Positions 9,237 through 19,033 of a stretch of 64,000 nt of DNA are shown in pieces. The stretch comes from an uncultured Maritimibacter sp. (GTDB taxonomy: Bacteria; Pseudomonadota; Alphaproteobacteria; Rhodobacterales; Rhodobacteraceae). A model generated the notes under the pieces. The model did no database searches and was not told the DNA's origin. It saw nothing but the letters and a program-made list of their open reading frames with translations. The DNA lies in assembly GCA_913063035.1 (NCBI GenBank), contig CAJXYS010000007.1, forward strand, positions 1 to 64,000. Direction: 5' to 3'. Within the stretch, counting starts at the first letter, position 1. Each line of letters begins with the position of its first letter. The position numbers and the translations under genes are program-made.

Positions 9237-9892
9237 GCGCCCTCGGCCTTGCGCACCTCGCCGGCGTCAAGCTTCAGCCGCGTCTCGAACGCCTTGGAGA
9301 GGTGGCGCTTCAGCGCGTCGCAGGCCCTGTCGCCGTCGCGGGCCTCGATGGCGCGCACGATCTCGAGGTGTTCGTCGAGCGCGGTCTCGCCGCGGCCCTC
9401 CACCGCCAGCGAGGTCGTCGCCAGGAGCGCCATGAAGCGGTGCACGAGATCGAGCTGCTGCACCAGGTAGCGGTTGTGGCTGGCCAGGTGGATCTGCTTG
9501 TGGAAGCGCCGGTTCGCCCGGCTGAGCGCCTTCGGCTCGTCCACCAGCTGGCGGTCATCCTCGACCATGTCGTAGAGAACGCGGATCTCTTCCTCGGCGG
9601 CGTGCTGCGCGGCGAGCCGCGCGGCCAGCCCCTCGAGCTCGTTTCGGACGGTATAGAGCTCGGCCAGCTGGTTGTGATCGAGCGACGAGACGATCAGCGA
9701 ACGGCCGACGCGGGTCAGCATCGACTGGGTCTCGAGCCGCTGCAGGGCCTCGCGGATCGGGGTGCGCGAGACGCCGAAACGTTCGGCGAGTTCCGATTCC
9801 ACCAGCCGGTCTCCCGGTTTGAAGACGCCGACATCGATCGCCTCCAGGATCAGGTCATAGGCGTCTTTCTGCGCCGGTTTCACGTCGCTCAT
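9233..9892 (-). CDS. GntR family transcriptional regulator, FadR/FCD subfamily
   Basis: 219 residues. The N-terminal winged helix contains FGVSRTPIREALQRLE (about residues 38-53), the GntR signature. The rest is the all-helical FCD ligand-binding domain, with metal-binding-type residues spread through RRFHKQIHLASHN and EHLEIVRAIEARD. Such regulators usually respond to small carboxylic acids. The start MSDVKPAQKD at 9892 has GGAG a few bases upstream; the frame is open further upstream but without a ribosome binding site. The target is unknown: neighbours are a glycosyltransferase (convergent, stop codons sharing CTAG) and a divergent HAD hydrolase. Confidence 0.9.
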   Translation of the reverse strand: MSDVKPAQKDAYDLILEAIDVGVFKPGDRLVESELAERFGVSRTPIREALQRLETQSMLTRVGRSLIVSSLDHNQLAELYTVRNELEGLAARLAAQHAAEEEIRVLYDMVEDDRQLVDEPKALSRANRRFHKQIHLASHNRYLVQQLDLVHRFMALLATTSLAVEGRGETALDEHLEIVRAIEARDGDRACDALKRHLSKAFETRLKLDAGEVRKAEGA

Positions 9893-9994
9893 CGGGGTCT
9901 CCTCAAGGATCCGCCGAAGCCTATCCCCGGAGGCGCGCGGCAATCAATAGCCCGGGCGTTGCCGCGGCCGGGGGCGCGCAGTAATGTCACGGCC

Positions 9995-10642
9995 ATGGTA
10001 GCCCATCACTTCACCCATGTCCGGCACTGGGTCTTCGACCTGGACAACACGCTCTACCCGCCCGCCGCGCGGCTCTTCGACCAGATCGAGATCCGGATGA
10101 CCGATTTCGTGATGCGCGCCACCGGCGCCGACCGCGCGGAGGCCGACCGGCTGCGCCGGGTCTACTGGGTCGAGTACGGCACGACGCTGGCCGGGCTGAT
10201 GGCGGTCCATGGCGTCGATCCGGGCCCCTATCTCGACGAGGTGCACGACATCTCGCTCGACCACCTGGAACCCGACCCGGCGCTGCGCGCCGGCATCACC
10301 GCGCTGCCGGGCCGGCGCATCGTCTATACCAACGGCTCGGAGCCCTATGCGCGCCGGGTTCTCGCGGCCCGCGGGCTGGAAGGCGCTTTCGACGCGCTCT
10401 ACGGGGTGGAACATGCCGGTTACCGGCCCAAACCCGCGCGCGCGGCCTTCGAGACGGTCTTCGCGCTCGACGGTGTCGAGGCCGGCGCCGCCGCCATGTT
10501 CGAGGACGATCCGCGCAACCTCGAGGCGCCGCACCAGATGGGCATGCGCACCGTCCACGTGGCCGACGCCCCGGCCCCGGCGCAGCACATTCACCATCAC
10601 ACCGATGACCTCGCCGCGTTCCTGGCCCGGCTGACGCGGTAG
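9995..10642 (+). CDS. HAD-family pyrimidine 5'-nucleotidase
   Basis: 215 residues. HAD motif I is FDLDNTLYP (nucleophile D15, acid/base D17), motif II is VYTNGSE, the lysine is in GYRPKP, and motif IV is FEDDPRN. The helical cap between motifs I and II and the DLDNTLYPP start match the SDT1-like pyrimidine 5'-nucleotidase subfamily. These cytoplasmic enzymes dephosphorylate UMP/CMP or modified nucleotides. ATG 9995 gives the expected N-terminus; the ribosome binding site is poor. It is divergent from the GntR regulator with about 100 bases between starts. Confidence 0.88.
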   Translation: MVAHHFTHVRHWVFDLDNTLYPPAARLFDQIEIRMTDFVMRATGADRAEADRLRRVYWVEYGTTLAGLMAVHGVDPGPYLDEVHDISLDHLEPDPALRAGITALPGRRIVYTNGSEPYARRVLAARGLEGAFDALYGVEHAGYRPKPARAAFETVFALDGVEAGAAAMFEDDPRNLEAPHQMGMRTVHVADAPAPAQHIHHHTDDLAAFLARLTR

Positions 10643-10723
10643 GTTGCCGCAGCCCTTTGAACAGGGCGCAGGGGCGGAATATCTTTCGTCCTGAAAGCCT
10701 TACCACCCAACCAGGATGACTTC

Positions 10724-10963
10724 ATGACCTCGACGCCCCGACTTCCCCGCTGGCAGCGGCTGCTCTTTCTCGTGCCCGTTTTCGGCTGGATGCTGCGCGA
10801 CGTGATGTATGGCGATGCCGACAACATCTATTACGCGCTGTTTTCGCTGGTGGCGATCTGGATCATGGCGATCATGGCCTTCGGCTATCCCGCGATCATC
10901 CTGCCCGCGCTCGCGCTCGTCCCGGTCTGCTTCCTGATCCTGTTCCTGATCACCAAGGGATGA
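10724..10963 (+). CDS. Small membrane protein, uncharacterised
   Basis: 79 residues. After a basic start (MTSTPRLPRWQRLLF) there are about three hydrophobic stretches (13-25, 38-55 and 57-76), giving a compact inner-membrane protein ending ITKG. AGGATGAC precedes the ATG at good spacing and the reading frame is clean, so it is a real gene. It is followed 61 bases later by the UbiH-like gene and may be co-transcribed with it. I do not recognise a named family. Confidence 0.75.
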   Translation: MTSTPRLPRWQRLLFLVPVFGWMLRDVMYGDADNIYYALFSLVAIWIMAIMAFGYPAIILPALALVPVCFLILFLITKG

Positions 10964-11024
10964 CGGATTGCCGCTTTGCCCCGCCGGCTGCGCGGACTAC
11001 TCTCCGGCCCGAGGAGGCGGACCC

Positions 11025-12266
11025 ATGGCAGACGGCAGCACGACCCATCACGACATCCTCGTATCCGGCGGCGGCGTCGCCGGGCTGACGGCGGCCTGCG
11101 CCTTCGGCTCTGCGGGGTTCTCGGTTCTCTGTGTCGATCCGGCCCCGCCCGTGACCGAGGCCGCGGCCGACGGCGCCGACCTGCGCTCCACCGCCTTCCT
11201 GCAGCCCTCGCGCGCGGTGCTGGAGGCGGCCGGGCTCTGGGACCGGCTCGCCCCCCATGCCGCCGACCTGCAGGTGATGCGCATCGTCGAGGCCGGCGGC
11301 GATCCGCCCGAGGCCCGGTCCGTGCGCGATTTCGATGCCGCCGATATTTCCGACCTGCCTTTCGGCTGGAATCTTCCGAACTGGCTCCTGCGCCGCGAGA
11401 TGGTAGCGCGCATCGCCGAGTTGCCCAACGTCGCGTTCCGCCCCGGCGTGGCCACCGCGCAGCTCTTTACCCGCGAGACCGAGGCGATCGCGCGGCTTTC
11501 GGACGGGACGCGCTGCCGCGCGCGGCTGGTCGTGGCCGCCGACGGGCGCAACTCGCCGGTGCGCGAGGCCGCCGGGATCGGCGTGCAGACCATGCGCTAC
11601 GGGCAGAAGGCGCTGGCCTTCACCGTCACCCATCCGATTCCGCACCAGAACGTCTCGACCGAGATCCATCTTTCGGGCGGGCCGTTCACGCTGGTGCCGC
11701 TGCCCGATCTGGACGGCCGGCCCCATTCGGCCGTTGTCTGGATGGAGGAAGGCCCCCGCGCGCTGGACCTGGCACAGATGGATCGGGCCGCGCTCGAGGC
11801 CGAGATGTCGGCGCGGTCCTGCTACCACTTCGGGCCGCTGTCGCTGGCCAGCCAGATCACCGTCTGGCCCATCATCAGCCAGATCGCGGACCGGCTCGAC
11901 GGCGAACGGGTCGCCCTGATCGCCGAGGCCGCCCACGTGGTGCCGCCCATCGGCGCGCAGGGTCTCAACATGAGCCTGGCCGACATGGGCTGCCTGCTGG
12001 AGCTGGCCCGCGCCCGCCCCGAGGGGCTGGGCGACGCGGAGATGCTGCGCGCCTACCATCGTCGCCGCTGGACCGATATCCGGCTCCGCGTGACCGGGAT
12101 CGACGCGCTGAACCGCGCCTCGATGGCCGGGGCACCGGCCCTGGCGGCGCTCCGCGACCGGGCGATGCGGCTGCTGCATGACGTGCGCCCGGTGCGGCGG
12201 ACCCTGATGCAGGCCGGGCTCGGCGCGCGTCCGGCGCGGACAACGGACGGCGCGCCGGCCCCCTGA
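11025..12266 (+). CDS. UbiH/UbiF-family FAD-dependent hydroxylase (ubiquinone biosynthesis)
   Basis: 413 residues. The Rossmann motif SGGGVAGLTAA is at 14-24, the DG motif is VVAADGRNSPVR, and the third FAD motif reads ALIAEAAHVVPPIGAQGLN. In most class A flavin hydroxylases that motif starts GD; here it is AE, although the following PPIGAQGLNMSLAD is intact. The protein should hydroxylate a polyprenyl-phenol ring during ubiquinone synthesis; which ring carbon cannot be told. GAGGAGG lies seven bases before ATG 11025. It is convergent with the class V aminotransferase gene. Confidence 0.88.
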   Translation: MADGSTTHHDILVSGGGVAGLTAACAFGSAGFSVLCVDPAPPVTEAAADGADLRSTAFLQPSRAVLEAAGLWDRLAPHAADLQVMRIVEAGGDPPEARSVRDFDAADISDLPFGWNLPNWLLRREMVARIAELPNVAFRPGVATAQLFTRETEAIARLSDGTRCRARLVVAADGRNSPVREAAGIGVQTMRYGQKALAFTVTHPIPHQNVSTEIHLSGGPFTLVPLPDLDGRPHSAVVWMEEGPRALDLAQMDRAALEAEMSARSCYHFGPLSLASQITVWPIISQIADRLDGERVALIAEAAHVVPPIGAQGLNMSLADMGCLLELARARPEGLGDAEMLRAYHRRRWTDIRLRVTGIDALNRASMAGAPALAALRDRAMRLLHDVRPVRRTLMQAGLGARPARTTDGAPAP

Positions 12267-12276
12267 CCGGGGATGC

Positions 12277-12292
12277 GGGGCCGTCAGGCCCC
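12277..12292. terminator. Hairpin between convergent hydroxylase and aminotransferase genes
   Basis: GGGGCC-GTCA-GGCCCC, a 6-bp GC stem whose loop contains the aminotransferase stop codon. It is placed to terminate or insulate both convergent genes. No U-tract. Confidence 0.4.
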
Positions 12293-13420
12293 GGCGGTGA
12301 CCTTGTCGAGTGCCGCCTCCAGCCGGGCGACGCTGGCCTCGACGTCGTAAAGCTTGTCCAGCCCGAAAAGGCCCAGGCGGAAGCTCTTGTAGTCCGGACC
12401 CTCGTCGCATTGCAGCGGCACGCCCGCGGCGATCTGGACGCCTTCGGCGGCGAAGGCGCGGCCGGTGTGGATCTCGGCATCGCCCGTGTAGCAGACCACG
12501 ACGCCCGGGGCCTCGAAGCCCTCGGCCGCGACGGACCGGAACCCGCGCGCGGCCAGCGCGGCGCGGACACGGCGGCCCTGTTCCCACTGGGCCTCGCAGA
12601 GCCGGTCGAAGCCGTAATCCCGCATTTCCTGCATCGTGTCGCGGAAGGCGCGCAGCGCATCGGTGGGCATGGTCGCGTGATAGGCATGCCCGCCGCCGAG
12701 ATAGGCGTCCATGATCGAGAGCCACTTGCCGAGATCGATGGCGAAGCTGGTCGACCGCGTCGCCGCGACACGTGCCCGCGCGGCTTCGGACAGCATCACG
12801 AGGCCGGCCGAGGGCTGTGCCGACCAGCCCTTCTGCGGCGCAGAGATCAGAACGTCCACGCCGGTCGCCTTCATGTCGACCCAGGCGCAGCCCGAGGCGA
12901 TGCAGTCGAGGACGAAGAGCCCGCCGACCTCGTGGACGGCGTCGGCCACGGCTTTCAGGTAGGCGTCCGGCAGGATCAGCCCGGCCGAGGTCTCGACATG
13001 GGGCGCGAAGACGATATCCGGGCGATCGGCGCGGATCCGGGCGACCACCTCGTCGATCGGCGCGGGGGCAAAGGGCGCGTCGGTCGCGTTGCCCGCGCGC
13101 CGCGCCTTCATCACGGTCTCTTCGGCCGGAATCGCGCCGGCCTCGAAAATCTGCGTCCAGCGGTAGGAGAACCAGCCGTTCCGGATCACCATCGCCCGGG
13201 CATCGGTGGCGAGCTGGCGCGCGACGGCCTCCATCGCGTAGGTGCCGCCGCCGGGAATGACCGCGACGGCATCGGCCTTGTAGACCTCGCGCAGGGTGGC
13301 GTCGATATCGCGCATCACCTGCTGGAAGGCCGCGCTCATGTGGTTCAGCGAGCGGTCGGTGAACACGACCGAGAACTCCAACAGGCCGTCGGGATCGATA
13401 TCGGGATTGAGGGCGTTCAT
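12284..13420 (-). CDS. Class V aminotransferase (alanine-glyoxylate aminotransferase family)
   Basis: 378 residues. A PLP enzyme of fold type I: the substrate-loop region is VIPGGGTYAMEAVARQ, the PLP aspartate is in LFVLDCIASG, and the Schiff-base lysine is in ISAPQKGWSAQPSAG. The subfamily contains alanine-glyoxylate and serine-glyoxylate aminotransferases; the substrate is not certain. ATG 13420 (MNALNPDIDPDG) has GGAG upstream. It is read in the same direction as the two Lrp regulators just upstream (61 bases from the stop of the nearer one), so it may be under their control. Confidence 0.85.
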   Translation of the reverse strand: MNALNPDIDPDGLLEFSVVFTDRSLNHMSAAFQQVMRDIDATLREVYKADAVAVIPGGGTYAMEAVARQLATDARAMVIRNGWFSYRWTQIFEAGAIPAEETVMKARRAGNATDAPFAPAPIDEVVARIRADRPDIVFAPHVETSAGLILPDAYLKAVADAVHEVGGLFVLDCIASGCAWVDMKATGVDVLISAPQKGWSAQPSAGLVMLSEAARARVAATRSTSFAIDLGKWLSIMDAYLGGGHAYHATMPTDALRAFRDTMQEMRDYGFDRLCEAQWEQGRRVRAALAARGFRSVAAEGFEAPGVVVCYTGDAEIHTGRAFAAEGVQIAAGVPLQCDEGPDYKSFRLGLFGLDKLYDVEASVARLEAALDKVTAGA

Positions 13421-13481
13421 GGCATGTCTCCTTCGGAATGCTGCCAAAGCCCTAGCGCAGCCCGCGCAGAAAGCCAATTCC

Positions 13482-13940
13482 TCAGCCGAGCGGGCCGGAC
13501 AGGCGTTCCTCGCTCAGCAGCACGTTGGCCTCGACCTCGCCCACGCCGGGCAGCGCCATGATCCGGCGTCGCAGGACGCGCTCGAAATCCGGCAGGTCGC
13601 GGGCCACGACGCGCAGCCGGTAGTCATAGAGTCCCAGCACATGCTGGACGACCTGGACCTCGGGGATGGCGGTCACGGCGCGCTCGAAATCCTCGAGGCT
13701 GACCCGGCCCTTGGTGGCCAGCTTCACGCCGAGGAACACCGTGACGCCGAAGCCCAGCGCCGCGTGGTTCAGCCGCAGCCGGCGGCCTGCCAGGATCCCG
13801 GCCTCTTCGAGCCTGCGGATGCGCCGCCAGGTGGCCGGCTGCGAGAGCCCCAGCTGGCGGCCGAGCTTTCCGGCGCTGGCCCGCGCGTCGCGCGCAAGCG
13901 CGCGCAGGATCTGGCGGTCGGTCTCGTCGAGATCGGTCAC
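13482..13940 (-). CDS. Lrp/AsnC family transcriptional regulator (second of a tandem pair)
   Basis: 152 residues. The N-terminal helix-turn-helix (DETDRQILRALARDARAS, LSQPATWRRIRRLEEAG) is followed by the RAM/AsnC ligand-binding domain (VVQHVLGLYDYRLRVVARD). The GTG start at 13940 overlaps the stop of the upstream Lrp gene (GTGA), showing translational coupling. Lrp-family proteins act as dimers or octamers that sense amino acids. Two paralogues in one transcript suggest a heteromeric or sequential regulator. The class V aminotransferase follows on the same strand. Confidence 0.92.
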   Translation of the reverse strand: MTDLDETDRQILRALARDARASAGKLGRQLGLSQPATWRRIRRLEEAGILAGRRLRLNHAALGFGVTVFLGVKLATKGRVSLEDFERAVTAIPEVQVVQHVLGLYDYRLRVVARDLPDFERVLRRRIMALPGVGEVEANVLLSEERLSGPLG

Positions 13941-14398
13941 AGCGGCAGAGCCTCGCGGTTCTGCACGGTCGCGACCAGCATCAAGGCCTCGATATCGGCG
14001 ATATGCGGCAGCGTCAGGATGCGGCTGCGATAGATTTCCTGGTAATGCGCCATGTCGCGGGCAAGCACGTTCAGCCGCACGTCCACCCGGCCCAGGAAGG
14101 TCTGGATCTCGTTGACCTCCGGCACCTCGCGCGCGGCGGCGAGGAAATCGTCGAAGGCCGCGCGTTCCGTCTTGTCGAGGGTGACACGCAGGCTGACCTC
14201 CACCGCGTAGCCGAGCGCGCGCCAGTCGATCGCGGCCTCCATGCCCTCGATCACGCCGGCACGCTCGAGCTTCTCCAGCCGCCGCCAGCACGTGGGCGCG
14301 GTGATCCCCGCCCGGTCAGCCAGATCGGCCGTGGACAGCGTCGGGTCCGCCTGCAGCTGGCGCAGGAGCCGGCGGTCGGTATCATCAAGGCTGTGCAT
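13937..14398 (-). CDS. Lrp/AsnC family transcriptional regulator (first of a tandem pair)
   Basis: 153 residues. Helix-turn-helix DDTDRRLLRQLQADPTLS and ITAPTCWRRLEKLERAG, then the RAM domain (EIQTFLGRVDVRLNVLARD). It is about as long as its downstream neighbour and clearly related to it, consistent with an old tandem duplication. The start is MHSLDDTD at 14398; an in-frame ATG at 14443 would overlap the AT-rich promoter region. It is divergent from ilvC with 132 bases between starts, so regulation of ilvC and autoregulation are plausible. Confidence 0.92.
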   Translation of the reverse strand: MHSLDDTDRRLLRQLQADPTLSTADLADRAGITAPTCWRRLEKLERAGVIEGMEAAIDWRALGYAVEVSLRVTLDKTERAAFDDFLAAAREVPEVNEIQTFLGRVDVRLNVLARDMAHYQEIYRSRILTLPHIADIEALMLVATVQNREALPL

Positions 14399-14435
14399 GG
14401 CTCGTTCGAAAATCTCAAATATTGCGAATGGTTTT

Positions 14436-14464
14436 TTGCGCATTCATGACAGAAAGGCAATACA
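14436..14464 (+). promoter_or_regulatory. Candidate ilvC promoter in the AT-rich Lrp-ilvC divergent spacer
   Basis: -35 TTGCGC (14436-14441), 17-base spacer, -10 AATACA (14459-14464). The spacer between the divergent genes is AT-rich around 14408-14437, as expected where Lrp proteins bind and bend DNA. The -10 match is weak. Confidence 0.3.
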
Positions 14465-14467
14465 TGA

Positions 14468-15553
<1,086 letters not shown>

Positions 15554-15571
15554 TAGCAGACTGACACGGCT

Positions 15572-15602
15572 GTACCGGGCGGCGCCCCGCGCCGCCCGGT
15601 AC
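15572..15602 (+). terminator. Terminator-like hairpin after ilvC
   Basis: Perfect 14-bp stem GTACCGGGCGGCGC/GCGCCGCCCGGTAC with a CCC loop, 18 bases after the ilvC stop. The stem is very stable but is followed by TGATTCAA rather than a U-run, so termination may be inefficient or factor-assisted. Confidence 0.65.
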
Positions 15603-15625
15603 TGATTCAAGGGGATGACACGGGC

Positions 15626-16573
15626 ATGAAAGCGGGCGAACCGGCCGGACCCGGCCTCGTCAACTGGGCGTTGATCTCGTGCCTCGGGCTGCTCTGGGGC
15701 GCCTCGTTCATGGGGGTGACGCTTGCGCTCGACGGGTTCGGGCCGCTCTCCGTCGCGGCCTACCGCATCGCGCTGGCGGCGGTGGTTCTGCTCGCCGTGA
15801 CCCGCGTGATGGGGATCGCCCTGCCCATGCCGGCCACGGCCGAGGGCCGCGCCGTGCTGCCCTTCGCCATCGGCATGGGCCTCTTTTCCAACGCCTTCCC
15901 CTTCTTCTTGCTCAGCTGGGGCCAGCAGCACGTCGCCTCTGGCTTCGCCGGGATCACCATGTCGGCGATCCCGCTCCTCGTGCTGCCGCTGGCGCATCTG
16001 TTCGTGCCGGGCGAACAGCTGACCGCGCGCAAGGGGCTGGGCTTCGCCATCGGTTTCGTCGGAGTCGTCATCCTGATCGGCCCCGGTGCCTTCCGCTCGG
16101 CCGGCGGCGATCTCGAGGGGCTGGCGCGGCTGGCCTGCCTGGCCGCGGCGGCCTGCTATGCCATCGGCGCGATCCTGACGCGGCGCTGCCCGCCGGTGCA
16201 CCCGATCGCCTTCGGCGCGGTGGCGCTGTCGGTCGCCACGGCGCTGCTGCTGCCGGTCGCGCTCTGGCGCGAGGGGCTGGCGACCGCGCCGGGAACGGTG
16301 CCGCTGCTGGCGATCCTTTACCTCGGGCTGGGCCCGACGGCGCTGGCGACGCTGATCCTCGTGCGGGTGATCCGCAGCGCGGGGCCGAGCTTCCTCAGCC
16401 TGACCAATTACAAGGTGCCGGTCTGGTCGGTGATCTTCGGCGCGGTCTTCCTGGGCGAACGCCTGCCGCCGCAGTTCCTTGCCGCCCTCGCCGTGATCCT
16501 GGCCGGGCTGGCGATCAGCCAGCTCCGGATGTGGAAGCGCGGGTTCCGGGCCCCGGCGCCGGGCGGACGCTGA
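15626..16573 (+). CDS. DMT-superfamily (EamA) metabolite transporter
   Basis: 315 residues with about ten hydrophobic segments in two EamA repeats. The first begins NWALISCLGLLWGASFMG; the second centres on LACLAAAACYAIGAILTRR and ends PVWSVIFGAVFLGERLPPQ, the usual EamA signature. It is an inner-membrane exporter or importer of unknown small metabolites. It follows ilvC after the hairpin at 15572-15602. Its stop shares a palindrome TGAGGCCTCA with the convergent glmM stop, leaving four bases between genes. Confidence 0.88.
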   Translation: MKAGEPAGPGLVNWALISCLGLLWGASFMGVTLALDGFGPLSVAAYRIALAAVVLLAVTRVMGIALPMPATAEGRAVLPFAIGMGLFSNAFPFFLLSWGQQHVASGFAGITMSAIPLLVLPLAHLFVPGEQLTARKGLGFAIGFVGVVILIGPGAFRSAGGDLEGLARLACLAAAACYAIGAILTRRCPPVHPIAFGAVALSVATALLLPVALWREGLATAPGTVPLLAILYLGLGPTALATLILVRVIRSAGPSFLSLTNYKVPVWSVIFGAVFLGERLPPQFLAALAVILAGLAISQLRMWKRGFRAPAPGGR

Positions 16574-16577
16574 GGCC

Positions 16578-17915
16578 TCAGGCCGCGGTCTCGACCGCCG
16601 CGACGACCCCGTCGACGACATCGGCCAGCAGGGCCTCGTCCTCGCATTCGGCCATGACGCGGATCAGCGGCTCGGTGCCGGATTTCCGGATCAGGAGCCG
16701 CCCCTGCCCGTTCAGCCGGGTCTCGGCCGCGGTGATGGCGGATTTCACTTCCGGCAGGCCCAGCGGGTCGCTGCCCGCCGCGTAGCGCACGTTCTTCAGA
16801 AGTTGCGGGCAGGGTTCGAACCGGTGGATCAGACGGCTGGCCGGCTGGCCCGTACGCACGATTTCCGACAGGAACTGCAGGCCCGCGACGAGACCGTCAC
16901 CGGTGGTCGAGTAATCGCCCATGACGATATGGCCGGACTGCTCGCCGCCCAGGTTGAAGCCCCCCGCGCGCATCGCCTCGACCACGTAGCGGTCGCCCAC
17001 CGGTGTCCGGTGCAGCGCGATGCCCCGATCCGAGAGATAGCGTTCCAGCCCGAGATTGGACATGACCGTCGCGACCAGCGTGTTCCCGGCCAGCCGGCCC
17101 TCCTCGGCCCAGCGCGCGGCCAGCAGCGCCATGACCTGGTCGCCATCGGCCACGGCGCCGGTCTCGTCGAGGATCATCACCCGGTCGGCGTCCCCGTCGA
17201 GGCTGAGTCCGACATCGGCGCCGCTCTCGCGGATGGCGCGCGCCGCGCGCTCCGTATGGGTCGAGCCGCAGCCGTCATTGATGTTGACGCCGTTCGGGCT
17301 GACGCCCACGGCCACGACCTCGGCCCCCAGTTCCCAGAGCGCCTCGGGCGCGGCCCGCCAGGCCGCGCCGTTGGCGCAATCGACCACGACCTTGAGCCCG
17401 TCGAGCCGGACATGGCGCGGAAGGGTGGTCTTGGCGTATTCCACGTAGCGCCCGCGCCCGTCATCGATACGGGTCGCGTGGCCGATGTTCCGCGGCTGGC
17501 TGAGCTGGATCTCGCCGTTGACGATGGCCTCGATCTCGGCCTCCGCCTCGTCGGACAGCTTGTAGCCATCGGGGCCGAAGAACTTGATCCCGTTATCCTC
17601 GTGCGGGTTGTGCGAGGCCGAGATCATCACGCCGAGATCGGCACGCATCGACCGGGTGAGATACCCCACCGCCGGGGTCGGCACGGGGCCGAGCAGGAAC
17701 ACGTTCATCCCGGTCGAGGTCAGCCCGGCCGTCAGGGCGTTCTCCAGCATGTAGCCGGAGCGCCGCGTGTCCTTGCCGATCACCACGCGGTGCTCGTTGC
17801 CGTCGCGGCGGAAATAGCGCCCCGCCGCCGCGCCGAGGCGCAGCGCGACCTCCGCCGTCATCGGGTGGCTGTTGGCGCGCCCGCGCACGCCGTCGGTTCC
17901 GAAAAGCTTACGCAT
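16578..17915 (-). CDS. glmM: Phosphoglucosamine mutase
   Basis: 445 residues, the standard GlmM length. It interconverts glucosamine-6-phosphate and glucosamine-1-phosphate on the path to UDP-GlcNAc for peptidoglycan and LPS. The phosphorylated serine is S101 in [11 protein letters not shown], the Mg2+ loop is DGDADR, the sugar loop is GGEQSGH and the phosphate loop is RKSGTEP. ATG 17915 overlaps the folP stop (TGATG); GTG at 17924 is an alternative. The folB-folP-glmM order is a familiar alphaproteobacterial arrangement. Confidence 0.96.
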   Translation of the reverse strand: MRKLFGTDGVRGRANSHPMTAEVALRLGAAAGRYFRRDGNEHRVVIGKDTRRSGYMLENALTAGLTSTGMNVFLLGPVPTPAVGYLTRSMRADLGVMISASHNPHEDNGIKFFGPDGYKLSDEAEAEIEAIVNGEIQLSQPRNIGHATRIDDGRGRYVEYAKTTLPRHVRLDGLKVVVDCANGAAWRAAPEALWELGAEVVAVGVSPNGVNINDGCGSTHTERAARAIRESGADVGLSLDGDADRVMILDETGAVADGDQVMALLAARWAEEGRLAGNTLVATVMSNLGLERYLSDRGIALHRTPVGDRYVVEAMRAGGFNLGGEQSGHIVMGDYSTTGDGLVAGLQFLSEIVRTGQPASRLIHRFEPCPQLLKNVRYAAGSDPLGLPEVKSAITAAETRLNGQGRLLIRKSGTEPLIRVMAECEDEALLADVVDGVVAAVETAA

Positions 17916-18946
17916 CAACTCCACCTGTCATCGAGACCATGCACCGCCCGCCAGAGCGCCACCGCCTGGCAGGTCTCTGCTATATCATGAACGCGCAGGA
18001 CGTGAACGCCCTGCCGCAAGCCTTCCAGCGCCACGGCGACCGAGCCCGGCCCCCGCTTGGCGGCGGTCTCCTCGCCAGAGACCGTGCCGATGAAGCGCTT
18101 GCGCGACACCCCCAGCAGCACCGCGCAGCCCAGCCCGTGAAACAGGCTGAGCCCCCGGATCAGCGCCAGGTTATGCGCCACGGTCTTGCCGAAGCCGATG
18201 CCGGGATCCACGAGCACCCGGTCGCGCGGGATGCCGGCGGCCTCGGCCGCGGCCACGCGGTCGGCGAGGAAATCATAGACGTCCAGCAGCACGTCGTCGT
18301 AACGCGGGTCTTCCTGCATCGTGGCCGGATCGCCCTGCGCATGCATCAGGCAGACGGGCACCGCGGCCCGCGCGGCAAGATCGGCCATGCCCGGATCGAA
18401 GGTAAAGGCCGCCACGTCGTTCAGCATCGCCGCCCCGGCCTCGAGCGCCGCCGCGCCCACCGGGGCCTTGCGCGTATCGATGGAAATCACGGCCGCCGGG
18501 TGGGCCGCGGTGATCGCGCCGATCAGGGGCACGGTGCGCTGCATCTCTTCCTCGACCGGCACCTCGGCCGCGCCGGGGCGGGTCGATTCCCCGCCGATAT
18601 CGAGGATGTCGGCGCCCTCCGCCAGGATCGCACCGGCGCGGTCCGCCGCCTTGCCGGGGTCGTGATACCATCCCCCGTCGGAGAAACTGTCCGGCGTGAC
18701 GTTGAGCACCCCCATGATCCGCGCCCGGTCGAGCGTCAGCCCGGCCAGCGGCGCCCGGACGCCCGTAAGCCGCGCGCGCGCCGGCTCCGGCAGGTCGGCC
18801 GCCGCGATCACCTTGCCCGGCGCCCCGCGATACAGCACCTCCACATGGTCGAACCAGGCCGGCGTCCCGGCCAGCGGCAGCGCACCGTCGGGACGGTCGG
18901 GGCCGATCCGGGCGATCGGGCGGTAATAGGCGATCTGCGACGTCAC
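17915..18946 (-). CDS. folP: Dihydropteroate synthase
   Basis: 343 residues. It joins p-aminobenzoate to dihydropterin pyrophosphate in folate synthesis and is the sulfonamide target. Motifs [47 protein letters not shown] and [10 protein letters not shown] are all intact. About 85 extra N-terminal residues precede the barrel ([14 protein letters not shown]...), as in other Rhodobacterales FolP. The GTG at 18946 is preceded by GAGGGGGG; the longer frame from 18985 lacks this. The stop overlaps the glmM start by one base. Confidence 0.94.
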   Translation of the reverse strand: MTSQIAYYRPIARIGPDRPDGALPLAGTPAWFDHVEVLYRGAPGKVIAAADLPEPARARLTGVRAPLAGLTLDRARIMGVLNVTPDSFSDGGWYHDPGKAADRAGAILAEGADILDIGGESTRPGAAEVPVEEEMQRTVPLIGAITAAHPAAVISIDTRKAPVGAAALEAGAAMLNDVAAFTFDPGMADLAARAAVPVCLMHAQGDPATMQEDPRYDDVLLDVYDFLADRVAAAEAAGIPRDRVLVDPGIGFGKTVAHNLALIRGLSLFHGLGCAVLLGVSRKRFIGTVSGEETAAKRGPGSVAVALEGLRQGVHVLRVHDIAETCQAVALWRAVHGLDDRWS

Positions 18947-19033
18947 GGGGTCCCCCCTCGATCCAAGGATGTCCGTTTCTCGCAAATGGCCCGCGGACGC
19001 AAGTCGCGGCGGCGGATTGCCGCCGCCGCGCGC

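Noticed and set aside
10652-10667. Hairpin GCCCT-TTGAAC-AGGGC after the HAD gene
   Set aside because: Only a five-base stem without a U-run; could be chance at this GC content.
16571-16580. Palindrome TGAGGCCTCA between the DMT transporter and glmM
   Set aside because: It simply contains the two opposed stop codons of convergent genes; too short to argue for a regulatory role.
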